In this document: in pieces, positions 25,525-34,688 of the stretch
How the letters are laid out: each line of letters begins with the position of its first letter
How positions within the stretch are numbered: position 1 is the stretch's first letter
Source of the DNA: Alcanivorax sp. S6407
GTDB taxonomy: Bacteria; Pseudomonadota; Gammaproteobacteria; Pseudomonadales; Alcanivoracaceae
Direction of reading: 5' to 3'
DNA length: 64,000 bases
NCBI RefSeq assembly: GCF_023016115.1
Contig: NZ_JALKBH010000002.1
Span: 768,624-832,623, forward strand
The notes under the pieces: model-generated
What the model saw: only the letters and a program-made list of their open reading frames with translations
Database searches by the model: none
What the model was told of the DNA's origin: nothing
Made by a program: the position numbers and the translations under genes

Positions 25525-26282
25525 TCTTCCAGATCCCGGTTTTGGTTTTCGTCGGTAAACAACACATAGCTGCGGTACTCACCGCGCAGCAGGAAGCCCC
25601 GGGACAGGTAGTACTTCAACCCCGCCCCGCCATGGACATAGCTTTCTCCCCGGCTTTCCGGCTGCACCAGGGTAGCCCTGGGCTCAATGCTGGCGCGCCC
25701 GGTCCCGAGCATGACAAAGGGGGAGAGCCGCCATTGAGGGAAAAGCTGATGCTGAAGATTGAATTCCAGCAGCTTGTTGTTGGAAAAATCTCCGCTGGCA
25801 GCGGTATACATGCCTTCCGCGGTAATGTTTTCGGTCAGCCGGTAACCCACTGCCGCCGCCAGGGAATTAGCCCCATCCAGGTTCCCGCCGAGCAAGGCCG
25901 CGTGCCAGCGATGGCGCTGCCACTCTTCCAGTGTGTAGGCCAGTTTCGGCGCCTGCCCGGTGCCATCCACGGTATCCATCAGGGCTTCCCGGGACACCCA
26001 GCCGACCTTGCCGCGCGCCGTCTCCACCTTGAACCACCCGGCCCGCTCGAACAGCAGCGTCAGGGGAGCATGGCGCTCTACCACATGAAACACGGGATAG
26101 CCCCTGCCCGGCCCGGTGTGTACCTCGACAAAGGAGACATCCACCTTGACCCGTACAGGATCCGCCGGCACAGCAGGTTCAGCGGCGAGCGCAGTCTGGC
26201 TGATGCCCGCGCACACCACGACGAGCAGCAACACCCTTCGGAGCACTTCTGAACATACAGCGGAAGTGTTAACAACTAGCAT
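25494..26282 (-). CDS. SH3-domain plus outer-membrane barrel protein
   Basis: A 262-residue exported protein. After a signal peptide (ending about ALAA) comes a bacterial SH3 domain at residues about 45-100: VEVHTGPGRGYPVFHVVERHAPLTLL and GWVSREALMDT. The remaining part looks like a small barrel (NSLAAAVGYRLTENITAEGMYT, FLLRGEYRSYVLFTDENQNR) and ends KIGFSVLF. The SH3 domain may bind peptidoglycan while the barrel sits in the outer membrane. The ribosome-binding site is weak. It starts 17 bases after the HzsA-like gene and overlaps the next barrel gene. Confidence 0.8.
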   Translation of the reverse strand: MLVVNTSAVCSEVLRRVLLLVVVCAGISQTALAAEPAVPADPVRVKVDVSFVEVHTGPGRGYPVFHVVERHAPLTLLFERAGWFKVETARGKVGWVSREALMDTVDGTGQAPKLAYTLEEWQRHRWHAALLGGNLDGANSLAAAVGYRLTENITAEGMYTAASGDFSNNKLLEFNLQHQLFPQWRLSPFVMLGTGRASIEPRATLVQPESRGESYVHGGAGLKYYLSRGFLLRGEYRSYVLFTDENQNRDLEEWKIGFSVLF

Positions 26283-26299
26283 TCTTGCGGCAAATCCGT

Positions 26300-28927
26300 T
26301 TACTCCGGTACACGGAATGGGTCGTTATATTGCTGCGCACCAAGATCAATCCATTCCGCCAGCAACCGCAGCTCTTCCGGACTCAACCAGCTTTCATGGC
26401 TTCCACCGGAAGCGAAAAGACTGAAGAACCGGTCCGAGTCACGGGCCTGGCCTGCACGAATCGGTGAAGCGATCTCCACCGGCTCCACCGCAGGGATCGG
26501 GTTGCCGTTACTGTCCAGTATCAGCTCACCATCCTCATCCGTCTGGTACACAATATTGTTATCGTCATCCAGTGCAATAGCCAAACGGTCTATCAATGCT
26601 CCGTCCATCAACAGTTGCTCGTTATCATCGAACAACAATTCCCGGTAACTGGTCAGCTGATTGGGCTGATCCACCGCCGGATCCCCGGTCAGTTCCAGCT
26701 GCCCCGGAGGCACTTGAACGGCATTGCTGGCATCTCGCCGACTATGGCACGTGGAGCAGGTTACATCCGTTGCAACCCCCTCCACCATGACATTTCGTTG
26801 CATATCCCAGACAGTTTGTATGTGATCCGGGTAATTGATGATGGTGCGACAGCCCGGATGCCAGTCCGCCAGACAAGCCTGATTGACCGGAATCTCCGTC
26901 TCCAGACCGGCATATAAAAGCTGCAGTTCACTATCAGGATCCGGGGCCGGATCACTCCATACATCCTCCGCAACCATATCCATCATGGGCAGAGCGCGCT
27001 CCGGATACAGCCTGGTCAGGGCCTGGGCCATGGTTTCGCCTGCATCCGCAAAGCTGACCACATCACTTCGGGTGCCCGGGAAAGGCTGTCCCGTCAGCGG
27101 CGCGCCCGGGTTCAATGACGCTGCCATCCCCTCCTGACGACCATGTGGCAGCGGGCTGTTATTTTCATGACACCCCTGACATTGCAGCGTTTCGCCGGGC
27201 CGCAGGGTAATCCAGGCTCCATGGCGCCCGTATACTGACTTGCCATCGGCACCCACCAGCTGCAGCCCCAGCGGCGCATCGGCAGGCACCTGCACTCGTA
27301 CTGAGCCATCCGGCTGGACCGGCACATAGCCGACCAGTTCACGCATACCAAACGCCGGCAGCCGACCGATCTGGTTGCCCGGGATATTTCTTACCTCATC
27401 TCCGGGAATAGGTACGCCCTTGATGATTCTCAAAAACCGCACCGCTCGCTGGTCCGGTGACACCAAAGCGGGATTGGCAAAATCCGCAAAGTTGTTTACC
27501 CCGACAGGCAACGGGTCCATGAAACCCGAAAAAGCGCCGTCCAGGTCATAGATGCTGCGAATATCCAGCACCGCCTGGGCAGCCTGCTGCAGCGTTTCAT
27601 CCCGTTCCGGCACTGTCGCCCGGGCCGGTAACCGACTATCCGTTGCCACTGCGAGCTCGGTAACCCAGACCGAATCCCGCGGCGGCACCACCGCTCGCTG
27701 CACGCCATTGGCGGGCTCAAGAACCCAAAGCCCGTAAGCCGGCTGCGCCGCAGGCAACCCCCTGCCAAGAAATTCGCTGGTACAGGGCCGCAGCGTGCCA
27801 TACTCATTCAACCGACAGGGAGACCAGGCCATCAGCAAGCGCCCGCTGCCATCATTCATCGGCGCCAGATCTGCCAGCCAGCCGGCCGCATTCACCTGAC
27901 CCGGTCGCGCCGCCGGCGCCTGCAGCGACTGCTCCGGGGCGCCACCCACCACACCCCACAGCGGTCCGTCACGATTAACGAAGCCAGCCACATCAATCAG
28001 GACAGGCTGGATCGCCAGATCCCGGGATTCCTCGGTACGCAGTGCCGCCATCACCCTGCCACTGTCCATCATGGCCATGGGGACAAACTGGCGCTGCAAG
28101 TCGTTCACCCACTCATGGCTGTCCGCACCGTATAACGGCTCCACCGCGGTGCCATCCGGATTGACCCGATAAAGGTCATATCGATTTTCGCTGTCCTTGT
28201 TGTCCCAACGCTGAAACAGAATTCGGCCATCCGGCATTACCAGAGGGGCCACATCATGGCTGGCATTGAAGGTGATCTGCTCCACAGCGGTGCCCGCTGC
28301 AGACATCACATGCAGGGCAAAGGCCCGAACATCACGGCGCTCTTCAAGGGGATAATATTGCTGTCGTCCTTCGTCCAGCATGCGCGCGCGAGTCTGTGGC
28401 TGACGTGTGGAAGCAAACACGATGCGGCCATCCGGCAGGTAAGCGGGGTAACGATCCTGCCCCTGTTCCGCCAGCACCCCGCTGGTCATGACACGCCGGG
28501 CCACACCGCTATCGAAGTGATATTCCCAGATATTCCAGGTGGGTTGCTCGTCGTCGTCCGCATCCGGGATCTCCGGTGCCCGGGCGGCAAACAGCATGCG
28601 AGCACCGTCATAACTGACAGAGAGGTCACGAATATCATGCCCCTGCCCCAGCAACGGCGTAGACACATCCCGCGCATTGGCCCGGCTGGACACCCCATCA
28701 CGCACAATCAAACGGGCACCCGCCAGAAAACCCGCCGGGTCCCGCAGGGAATCCGGCGCATCCTCATCCATATCGAGAACGGGAGCCTTGCGTTCCACAT
28801 AGGCCAGCGGCACATCCGTTACCGACGGATCCTCGCCCTGGTCTCCCCCGTCCATCCCGCCGCAGCCGCTCATAGCCACCAGCAAACCTGGCAACAGGAG
28901 TCTTGTTAGTCCCTTCACCCCAACCAT
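26300..28927 (-). CDS. Two-haem HzsA-like beta-propeller lipoprotein
   Basis: An 875-residue lipoprotein with lipobox MSGC (Cys22). Residues about 90-420 contain PD40/TolB-like propeller repeats (YLPDGRIVFASTRQ, VMPDGRILFQRWD). Residues about 500-590 match the hydrazine-synthase-alpha-like region: QPDGSVRVQVPADAPLGLQLVG and LRPGETLQCQGCHEN. Two CxxCH haem sites are seen, CQGCH at 583-587 and CSTCH at 724-728, so the protein should carry two c-type haems. Many HzsA-like proteins occur outside anammox bacteria and have no known reaction, so hydrazine chemistry is not implied. First gene of the minus-strand operon. Confidence 0.82.
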   Translation of the reverse strand: MVGVKGLTRLLLPGLLVAMSGCGGMDGGDQGEDPSVTDVPLAYVERKAPVLDMDEDAPDSLRDPAGFLAGARLIVRDGVSSRANARDVSTPLLGQGHDIRDLSVSYDGARMLFAARAPEIPDADDDEQPTWNIWEYHFDSGVARRVMTSGVLAEQGQDRYPAYLPDGRIVFASTRQPQTRARMLDEGRQQYYPLEERRDVRAFALHVMSAAGTAVEQITFNASHDVAPLVMPDGRILFQRWDNKDSENRYDLYRVNPDGTAVEPLYGADSHEWVNDLQRQFVPMAMMDSGRVMAALRTEESRDLAIQPVLIDVAGFVNRDGPLWGVVGGAPEQSLQAPAARPGQVNAAGWLADLAPMNDGSGRLLMAWSPCRLNEYGTLRPCTSEFLGRGLPAAQPAYGLWVLEPANGVQRAVVPPRDSVWVTELAVATDSRLPARATVPERDETLQQAAQAVLDIRSIYDLDGAFSGFMDPLPVGVNNFADFANPALVSPDQRAVRFLRIIKGVPIPGDEVRNIPGNQIGRLPAFGMRELVGYVPVQPDGSVRVQVPADAPLGLQLVGADGKSVYGRHGAWITLRPGETLQCQGCHENNSPLPHGRQEGMAASLNPGAPLTGQPFPGTRSDVVSFADAGETMAQALTRLYPERALPMMDMVAEDVWSDPAPDPDSELQLLYAGLETEIPVNQACLADWHPGCRTIINYPDHIQTVWDMQRNVMVEGVATDVTCSTCHSRRDASNAVQVPPGQLELTGDPAVDQPNQLTSYRELLFDDNEQLLMDGALIDRLAIALDDDNNIVYQTDEDGELILDSNGNPIPAVEPVEIASPIRAGQARDSDRFFSLFASGGSHESWLSPEELRLLAEWIDLGAQQYNDPFRVPE

Positions 28928-29108
28928 CCGTATTTCTTAGTATCAGTTCAGTATCGCGAAGATATTCTTAGAATTCTGGGGCCCGAATCACAGAGCCCGA
29001 CGCCGAAAGTCGGTGAGAATAACAAAGGGAAACGGGAAGTCAGTTGAACAACGGTAACCACTGACCATAATCCGGCGGTTTGATAACGACAAGAAAGGGA
29101 CGCTTCGA

Positions 29109-30287
29109 ATGAGACGAACCGGGGGGATCGCACTGGCAGCGCTGTCGTTGCTGCTGGTCATTCAGAATGGCCATGCCAACAGCCGGGATCAGGCCCAGCG
29201 GATTCACAACCGCCTGGCCGGTGTGCCCGCCGATGCGGCCACACTCACCGAGATGGCCAGCCTGATCGACAACAACAATGCCCAGGCCGCCGCCGAGCTG
29301 GCCATGGAGCACCCGGCCTTCTACAGCGTCACCCTGAAGCAGTTCGCCACCCCCTGGACCAATGAAGCCCAGGACGTGTTCGCCGACCTCAACGATTACA
29401 CCGCCACCGTGATCGGCGCCATTCGCGATGATGTGGACTTCCGCCGCATTCTGTTTGCCGACCTGCTCTATGTGGGCAACAGCAGCCCCGCCGCAGCGGC
29501 GGACAGCAATGCCCATTACCGTAATCTGGAAGCCAGCCACGCCGACCTGCAGGCGGTACTGGAGCCGGTGAGCCAGGTCAGCCAGTACGGCACCCCGGCA
29601 CAAGCCGTGGCCGGCGTACTCACCACCCGCGCCGCCGCCAATGCTTTCTTCTATGCCGGCACCAATCGGGCCATGCTGCGCTTTACCCTGATGAATCACA
29701 TGTGCCGCGACCTGGAACAGGTCAAGGACACCACTCGCCCCTCCGACCGCATCCGCCAGGATGTCAGCCGCAGTCCCGGCGGGGACAGCCGCATCTTCCG
29801 CAACAGTTGCATTGGCTGTCACAGCGGCATGGATCCCCTTGCTCAGGCGTTTGCCTACTACGACTGGGAAGGCGACCAGGAAGGTGACGGCGGCCGCATG
29901 GTCTATAACACCGGCAACGACCCGGACACCAATACTCGCGTCCAGGGCAAATATCTGATCAACAGCAACAACTTCCCCTGGGGCTATATCACCCCGGACG
30001 ACCACTGGGACAACTACTGGCGCGAAGGCCCCAATGCCAATCTTGGCTGGGATTCCACCCTGCCGGGTGGCGGCAGCGGTGCTGCCAGCCTGGGCGAGGA
30101 ACTGGCCAACAGCGAGGTCTTCGCCAGTTGCCAGGCCGAGAAAGTGTTCACGGCGGTATGCCTGCGCAAACCGGCTGACAACGCCGACACCAGTCAGCTG
30201 GCCACCATGACCAGCGCCTTCAAGAACGATAACTACCGCATGAAGACCCTGTTTGCCGATGCGGCCACCTACTGCATGGGAGACTGA
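29109..30287 (+). CDS. PSD1-like (DUF1588-type) monohaem cytochrome c
   Basis: A 392-residue exported protein with a signal peptide (LAALSLLLVIQNGHA). It has one haem site, CIGCH at 234-238, in the context CIGCHSGMDPLAQAFAYYD, which matches the CxxCHxxMDPxGxAFExYD signature of planctomycete-type cytochromes (DUF1588/DUF1585 group). VLTTRAAANAFFYAGTNRAMLRF and the CRDLEQV that follows also resemble that group. AAGGGA lies eight bases before the ATG. First gene of a three-gene operon, divergent from the HzsA-like gene with 181 bases between starts. Substrate unknown. Confidence 0.8.
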   Translation: MRRTGGIALAALSLLLVIQNGHANSRDQAQRIHNRLAGVPADAATLTEMASLIDNNNAQAAAELAMEHPAFYSVTLKQFATPWTNEAQDVFADLNDYTATVIGAIRDDVDFRRILFADLLYVGNSSPAAAADSNAHYRNLEASHADLQAVLEPVSQVSQYGTPAQAVAGVLTTRAAANAFFYAGTNRAMLRFTLMNHMCRDLEQVKDTTRPSDRIRQDVSRSPGGDSRIFRNSCIGCHSGMDPLAQAFAYYDWEGDQEGDGGRMVYNTGNDPDTNTRVQGKYLINSNNFPWGYITPDDHWDNYWREGPNANLGWDSTLPGGGSGAASLGEELANSEVFASCQAEKVFTAVCLRKPADNADTSQLATMTSAFKNDNYRMKTLFADAATYCMGD

Positions 30288-30291
30288 AGCA

Positions 30292-32739
30292 ATGCGTAGC
30301 GGACTCCTCATCAGTACGTTCTGTCTTGCCCTGCTGGCCGGTTGCGGCGGCAGCGGCAGCGGCGCCACCACGCAAACCAATCCACCTCCACCGGAAGGCG
30401 GCGGACAGACCAGTTATCAAGGGCCAGCCCCGCGCAACAGCGATGTATCGGCGTTCAAGATTTACATCTGGAACAATCTGGTGGATCAACAACGCTGCGG
30501 CGCCTGCCATCGCACCCAGCAGCCCGCGTTTGTACAAACCGGCGATATCAATGCGGCCTACGCGGCGGCGAATCCACTCATCAACCTTAATCAGCCCGCC
30601 GCCTCACGGCTGGTGCAGAAAGTCGCCGGCGGCCATAACTGCTGGGAGAACGATGCCCAGGTGTGTGCCGACCTGATCAGTACCTGGATCAGTGCCTGGG
30701 CCGGAGAAAGCCTGGGCCTGGGCGGTGGCACCACAGAGCTCAGCGAACCGCCGATCAAGGATCCTGGCAACAGCAAGAACTTCCCGGCTGACCCGAGCCT
30801 GTTCCAGACCCATGTTTACCCATTACTGGACGACTACTGCTCCGACTGTCACCAGAGTGATGCCAGCACGCCACAAAGCCCCTACATCGCTTCCGATGAT
30901 GTCAACGAGGCCTATATCGCCGCCCAGAGCAAGATGGATCTGAACCAGCCAGAACTGAGCCGGCTGGTGGAACGTCTGGGGGAAGACGGCCACAACTGCT
31001 GGAGCGATTGCAGCAGCGACGCACAAAGCATGGAAGATGCCATTCGTGCCATGGCGAATGGCATCACCGCCACGGCACCGGATGAGGCACTGGTGCTCAG
31101 CAAGGCACTCAATGTGGGCGATGGCACCCTGGCCGCCGGCGGCGGCCGCTATGAAAGCAACGTGATTGCCCGTTACGAATTCAAGACCGGCGAAGGCACT
31201 GTTGCCTACGATACCTCCGGTGTCGAACCTGCCATCAATCTGCAATTCAGTGGCAACGTGACCTGGGAAGGCGGCTGGGGCATTCGCCTGAACGATGGCA
31301 AGGCCCAGGGCAGCACCGTGACCAGCAAAAAACTCGCCGATCTGATTCAGGCCACCGGCGAGCTGACCCTGGAAGCCTGGATCACCCCGGTCAGCACCGG
31401 TCAGGACAACGCCCACATCATCAGCTATTCCGCCGGCCCAGATGCGCGCAACCTGACACTGGCGCAAAGCGACAGCGACTTCGTGGTTTACCAGCGCACC
31501 GGCGAATCCACCAACCTGAATGGCGAACCCATTCTGGCCACCGATGACATGCCCCTGCAGGCCAGCCAGCAACATATCGCGGTTACCTACGACCCGGTCA
31601 ACGGTCGCCGGCTGTTTATCAACGGTGAACTGCATCCTGCCCTGGACCCGGCTACACCCGGGCTGCTCAATACCTGGGATGACACTTTCGCCCTGATTCT
31701 CGGCAATGAAGCGTCCAACGATCATCCCTGGGAGGGCGTGATACGCTTTGCCGCTATCCACAATCGCGCCCTTACCGCTGAACAGGTGCAGACCAACTTT
31801 GCCGCCGGGGTGGGCGAACGCTTCTTCCTGCCGTTCTACATCGGCCACCTGATCGACCAGCCCGGCGCCTATGTGGTGTTCGAGGTGTCACGCTTCGATA
31901 ACTACAGCTACCTGTTTGCCGCGCCCTACTTCATCAACCTGCAACAGGACACCGTGGAGAGCAGCACGGCCATGTCTGGACTGCGGCTGGGCATCAATGG
32001 TCGGGTACCTGATGTGGGCCAATCCTTTGCCCCGCTGGAAGCCGAGTTGGGCGGAGAGGGTTACAGCAGCCAGGGTGAAACCCTGTCCCGGCTGGGAACG
32101 CTTTTGCCGGTGGAGCAGGGGCAGGAAGGTGATGAATTTTTCCTGACCTTCGAACAATTGGGCAGCCACAGCAATGTCTTCACCGAGCCCACGCCACTGC
32201 CGCTGGCCGCCAATCAGTACGGCGAGCAGCCCGATGTGGGACTGCGAGACTTTGCCGAGATCAATGCCACCATGAGTGTGCTGACCGGCATACCGAAAAC
32301 CCGCGGCGATATTCCGGATACCTATCAGCGTCTGCGCACCCAGCTGCCCAGTGAGGAAAATATCGAGGCCTTCCTTACCGCCCACCAGATCGGCATCGCC
32401 CAGCTGGCCATCGAATACTGCAATGCCCTGGTGGAGGCCGAGCGCAGCAACGACCCGACCATCACCCCGCTGTTCCCGTCCATGAATTACAACAGCGACG
32501 TGACCAACATCACCGAACAGCAATGGCGAGACCGGGTTATCGATCCGCTGTTCGAACGCATGATCGGCAACGGCCAGGCGCGCCAGCCCCAGCGCACCGA
32601 GATCGGTGCCGAACTGGAGCATCTGCTGTTTGATACCAACCTGACCCAGTGCAGCAACAACTGCATCGAACGCACTGCCACCGCCACCAAAGCCGCCTGC
32701 GCCACCGTGCTGGGCAGCGCCAGCATGCTGGTTCAATAG
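30292..32739 (+). CDS. Two-haem lipoprotein with LamG domain
   Basis: An 815-residue lipoprotein (lipobox LLAGC, Cys18). The N-terminal part has two repeats of a cytochrome-like module, with CGACH at 69-73 and CSDCH at 183-187, each followed by an NLNQP/DLNQP-type and GHNCW segment. A laminin-G-like (concanavalin-fold) domain spans roughly residues 290-510 (LTLEAWITPVS, IAVTYDPVNGRRLFINGEL). The C-terminal 300 residues are of unknown fold, with a terminal Cys cluster (QCSNNCIE). It begins four bases after the preceding stop. PSD1-type cytochromes in planctomycetes also carry LamG domains. Likely a surface or periplasmic electron carrier that binds glycan; inference. Confidence 0.82.
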   Translation: MRSGLLISTFCLALLAGCGGSGSGATTQTNPPPPEGGGQTSYQGPAPRNSDVSAFKIYIWNNLVDQQRCGACHRTQQPAFVQTGDINAAYAAANPLINLNQPAASRLVQKVAGGHNCWENDAQVCADLISTWISAWAGESLGLGGGTTELSEPPIKDPGNSKNFPADPSLFQTHVYPLLDDYCSDCHQSDASTPQSPYIASDDVNEAYIAAQSKMDLNQPELSRLVERLGEDGHNCWSDCSSDAQSMEDAIRAMANGITATAPDEALVLSKALNVGDGTLAAGGGRYESNVIARYEFKTGEGTVAYDTSGVEPAINLQFSGNVTWEGGWGIRLNDGKAQGSTVTSKKLADLIQATGELTLEAWITPVSTGQDNAHIISYSAGPDARNLTLAQSDSDFVVYQRTGESTNLNGEPILATDDMPLQASQQHIAVTYDPVNGRRLFINGELHPALDPATPGLLNTWDDTFALILGNEASNDHPWEGVIRFAAIHNRALTAEQVQTNFAAGVGERFFLPFYIGHLIDQPGAYVVFEVSRFDNYSYLFAAPYFINLQQDTVESSTAMSGLRLGINGRVPDVGQSFAPLEAELGGEGYSSQGETLSRLGTLLPVEQGQEGDEFFLTFEQLGSHSNVFTEPTPLPLAANQYGEQPDVGLRDFAEINATMSVLTGIPKTRGDIPDTYQRLRTQLPSEENIEAFLTAHQIGIAQLAIEYCNALVEAERSNDPTITPLFPSMNYNSDVTNITEQQWRDRVIDPLFERMIGNGQARQPQRTEIGAELEHLLFDTNLTQCSNNCIERTATATKAACATVLGSASMLVQ

Positions 32740-32758
32740 GACGTCAGGGAGAGACAAC

Positions 32759-34321
32759 ATGATCAAGCGACACTTTTTCAAAAAACGTCCGCAGCCCCTC
32801 CACCCGGATGCGCCGCTTCTCAATATTGGCCACGGCAAGGCGATGACCCGCCGGGACATGCTCGGCCGTGGTCTGGTCAGCGGCGCAGCGTTTGGCACCG
32901 TGGGCCTGTTTGGCCTGTTCAGCAACCCCCGCGAAGCCATGGCGGCACTGTCTTCAGATCTGGAAGCGATCAAGACGGACTGTGGCATCGTGGCGGAAGG
33001 CGCAGGCAAGATCCCGTTCATTTGTTTCGATCTTGCCGGCGGCGCCAATATTTCCGGTTCCAATGTGCTGGTGGGCGGCCAGGGAGGTCAGGAAGATTTT
33101 CTTTCCAGCGCTGGTTATTCGAAACTGGGTCTGCCCGGCAACCTGGCCCCCAACAACAACCCGGGGCTTGTTAACAGGGATCTCGGCCTGGCCTTCCACA
33201 GCGATTCCGCCTTCCTGCGCGGCATCCTGCAAAAGGCTTCGGCGGCAGCGCCCAACATCAATGGCTGCGTGATTCCCGCCCGCTCTGAAAACGATACCGC
33301 CAACAATCCCCACAACCCCATGTACGGGATTTTCAGCGCCGGCGCCGATGGCGAACTCATGTCGCTGATTGGCTCGCGCAGTTCACTGTCCGGTGGCAAC
33401 TCACTGGCCCCGGATGGCTCCATCATTGCCTCTGCCCGGCCGACCAAAATTGATCGTTTCTCCGATGTGACCGGACTGGTGGATACCGGCAAGCTGGTGG
33501 GCCTGTTGAATCAGGAAGACGCCACCGCGGTGATGGAATCCATTGCCCGCATCAGCCACAAACGCATCGACCGTATCGACAGCGGCCTCACCGATGCCAA
33601 CCGTCGCAGCAACCTTCAGGACCTGCTCCGATGTGGCTATGTGGAAGCTGCGGACATTACCGATCGCTACGGTGATCCGACCCCACTCAAGGTGGAGGAA
33701 GATCTGGATATTCTGTCGATCTTTTCAGAGAACGAACTGAATGATCGCGAGTTCGCCAAGACCGCGTCGATCATGAAGCTGGTGGTAAACGGCTATGCCG
33801 GGGCTGGCTGTATATCCATGGGCGGTTTTGATTATCACACCGGCGAGCGTGCCACCGGCGAAATGCGTGACCTGCGTGCCGGCCGTTGCATGGGCGCCTG
33901 TCTGGAATATGCCCGTCGCAAGGGCGTACCGATCATGCTGTACGTATTCAGCGACGGCTCCGTGGCCAGCAACGGGCGTATTGATGATTCGGTCAACGGC
34001 CGTGGCAAGGGCGAATGGACTGGCGATAACTCCTCCACCGCCGCCTCCTTCATTCTGGTCTACAACCCGGCCAGCCGCCCCACCCTCAACAACGGGCAAC
34101 AGCAGCTGGGCTGGATGCGTCCGGATGCCTCGGTAGAAACCGCCGGCAGCCCGGCGGCCAACAACGTCAACCTGCTGGCGGAAACCGTGTGGCTCAACTA
34201 CATGGCCCTGCACGGTGAACAAAGCCAGTTCGCCAGCCGCTTCCCCAACCACAGCCTGGGCAATGCCACCTCGCTGGACCGGCTTACCGCATTCGAGCCA
34301 ATTGTGAACGGGACGATATAA
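32759..34321 (+). CDS. Tat-exported DUF1501-like protein
   Basis: A 520-residue protein with a twin-arginine signal, TRRDMLGRGLVSGAAFGTVGL, at residues 30-50, implying export of a folded, perhaps cofactor-bound, protein. The mature part resembles DUF1501 (sulfatase/phosphatase-fold) proteins: FICFDLAGGANISGSNVLVGG near the start, GGFDYHTGERATGEMRDLRAG in the middle and PIMLYVFSDGSVASNG. DUF1501 genes commonly accompany PSD1/DUF1800-type genes, as here. The active-site metal ligands cannot be assigned with confidence. Last gene of the operon, 19 bases after the LamG gene; the stop runs into an AGCTTCA heptamer array. Confidence 0.8.
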   Translation: MIKRHFFKKRPQPLHPDAPLLNIGHGKAMTRRDMLGRGLVSGAAFGTVGLFGLFSNPREAMAALSSDLEAIKTDCGIVAEGAGKIPFICFDLAGGANISGSNVLVGGQGGQEDFLSSAGYSKLGLPGNLAPNNNPGLVNRDLGLAFHSDSAFLRGILQKASAAAPNINGCVIPARSENDTANNPHNPMYGIFSAGADGELMSLIGSRSSLSGGNSLAPDGSIIASARPTKIDRFSDVTGLVDTGKLVGLLNQEDATAVMESIARISHKRIDRIDSGLTDANRRSNLQDLLRCGYVEAADITDRYGDPTPLKVEEDLDILSIFSENELNDREFAKTASIMKLVVNGYAGAGCISMGGFDYHTGERATGEMRDLRAGRCMGACLEYARRKGVPIMLYVFSDGSVASNGRIDDSVNGRGKGEWTGDNSSTAASFILVYNPASRPTLNNGQQQLGWMRPDASVETAGSPAANNVNLLAETVWLNYMALHGEQSQFASRFPNHSLGNATSLDRLTAFEPIVNGTI

Positions 34322-34327
34322 GCCGCG

Positions 34328-34369
34328 AGCTACAAGCTTCAAGCTTCAAGCTTCAAGCTTCAAGCTGCA
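34328..34369 (+). repeat. Tandem heptamer array, AGCTTCA type, 6 units
   Basis: Six units: AGCTACA, four AGCTTCA and AGCTGCA, starting six bases after the DUF1501-like stop codon. It is the left arm of an element whose right arm at 34654-34688 has the inverse complement type TAGCTTG. Confidence 0.93.
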
Positions 34370-34431
34370 ACACGTGGACATGCCCCGTTAACCGGGTAGC
34401 TTTATGCTCCACGCTGCCATGCTCTGAAAGC

Positions 34432-34463
34432 AAAAAACCAAACCTGTCAGGGTGCGGTTTTTT
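34432..34463 (+). terminator. Terminator between DUF1501-like and VWA genes
   Basis: AAAAAACC at 34432-34439 pairs with GGTTTTTT at 34456-34463 around an inner ACCTG/CAGGGT loop. The A and T tracts make it able to act on either strand. Confidence 0.7.
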
Positions 34464-34542
34464 GATTTCGGCTTTGATCGCCCTAAGATCGATTCCATGT
34501 TTTGCACGGTTTGCTTTCTTTTTCCATTCGAACAGAGTTTCT

Positions 34543-34593
34543 GGAATCCTTACCTCGCTTAGGCTCGGATCGCGAGCAGGCTCGCTCCTACAG
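34543..34593 (+). repeat. REP-like dispersed repeat, copy A
   Basis: Runs from GGAATCCTTACCTCGCTTAG through CTCGGATCGCGAGCAGG to CTCGCTCCTACAG. Close copies occur at 48080, 57621, 59669 and 60932, with inverted partners at 47933 and 57493. The core GCGAGCAGGCTCGC can form a small hairpin and resembles Pseudomonas-type REP sequences. No transposase is present here. Confidence 0.85.
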
Positions 34594-34653
34594 CAGCGCT
34601 GTAGAAGCGCAGAAACCCGGGAACCATTTTGGGCTTGCCTTTCCAATCAAGCG

Positions 34654-34688
34654 TAGCTTGTAGCTTGTAGCTTGTAGCTCGTAGCTAG
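34654..34688 (+). repeat. Tandem heptamer array, TAGCTTG type, 5 units
   Basis: Three TAGCTTG units, then TAGCTCG and TAGCTAG. The complement of the VWA gene stop codon (34685-34687) lies inside the final unit, so the array supplies the stop. Confidence 0.93.

Noticed and set aside
26300-28927. True hydrazine synthase alpha subunit
   Set aside because: Only the domain style is shared. No HzsB or HzsC partners and no anammox context, so hydrazine chemistry is not supported.
29040-30380. 446-residue minus-strand frame
   Set aside because: Antisense of the PSD1-like cytochrome gene, which has a signal peptide, haem motif and ribosome-binding site.
30823-33063. Two long minus-strand frames (341 and 391 residues)
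   Set aside because: Antisense to the LamG and DUF1501-like genes; no recognisable domains.
34322-34684. Possible insertion sequence at composite repeats
   Set aside because: No transposase frame, no target-site duplication identified, and repeats match REP-like and heptamer elements instead.
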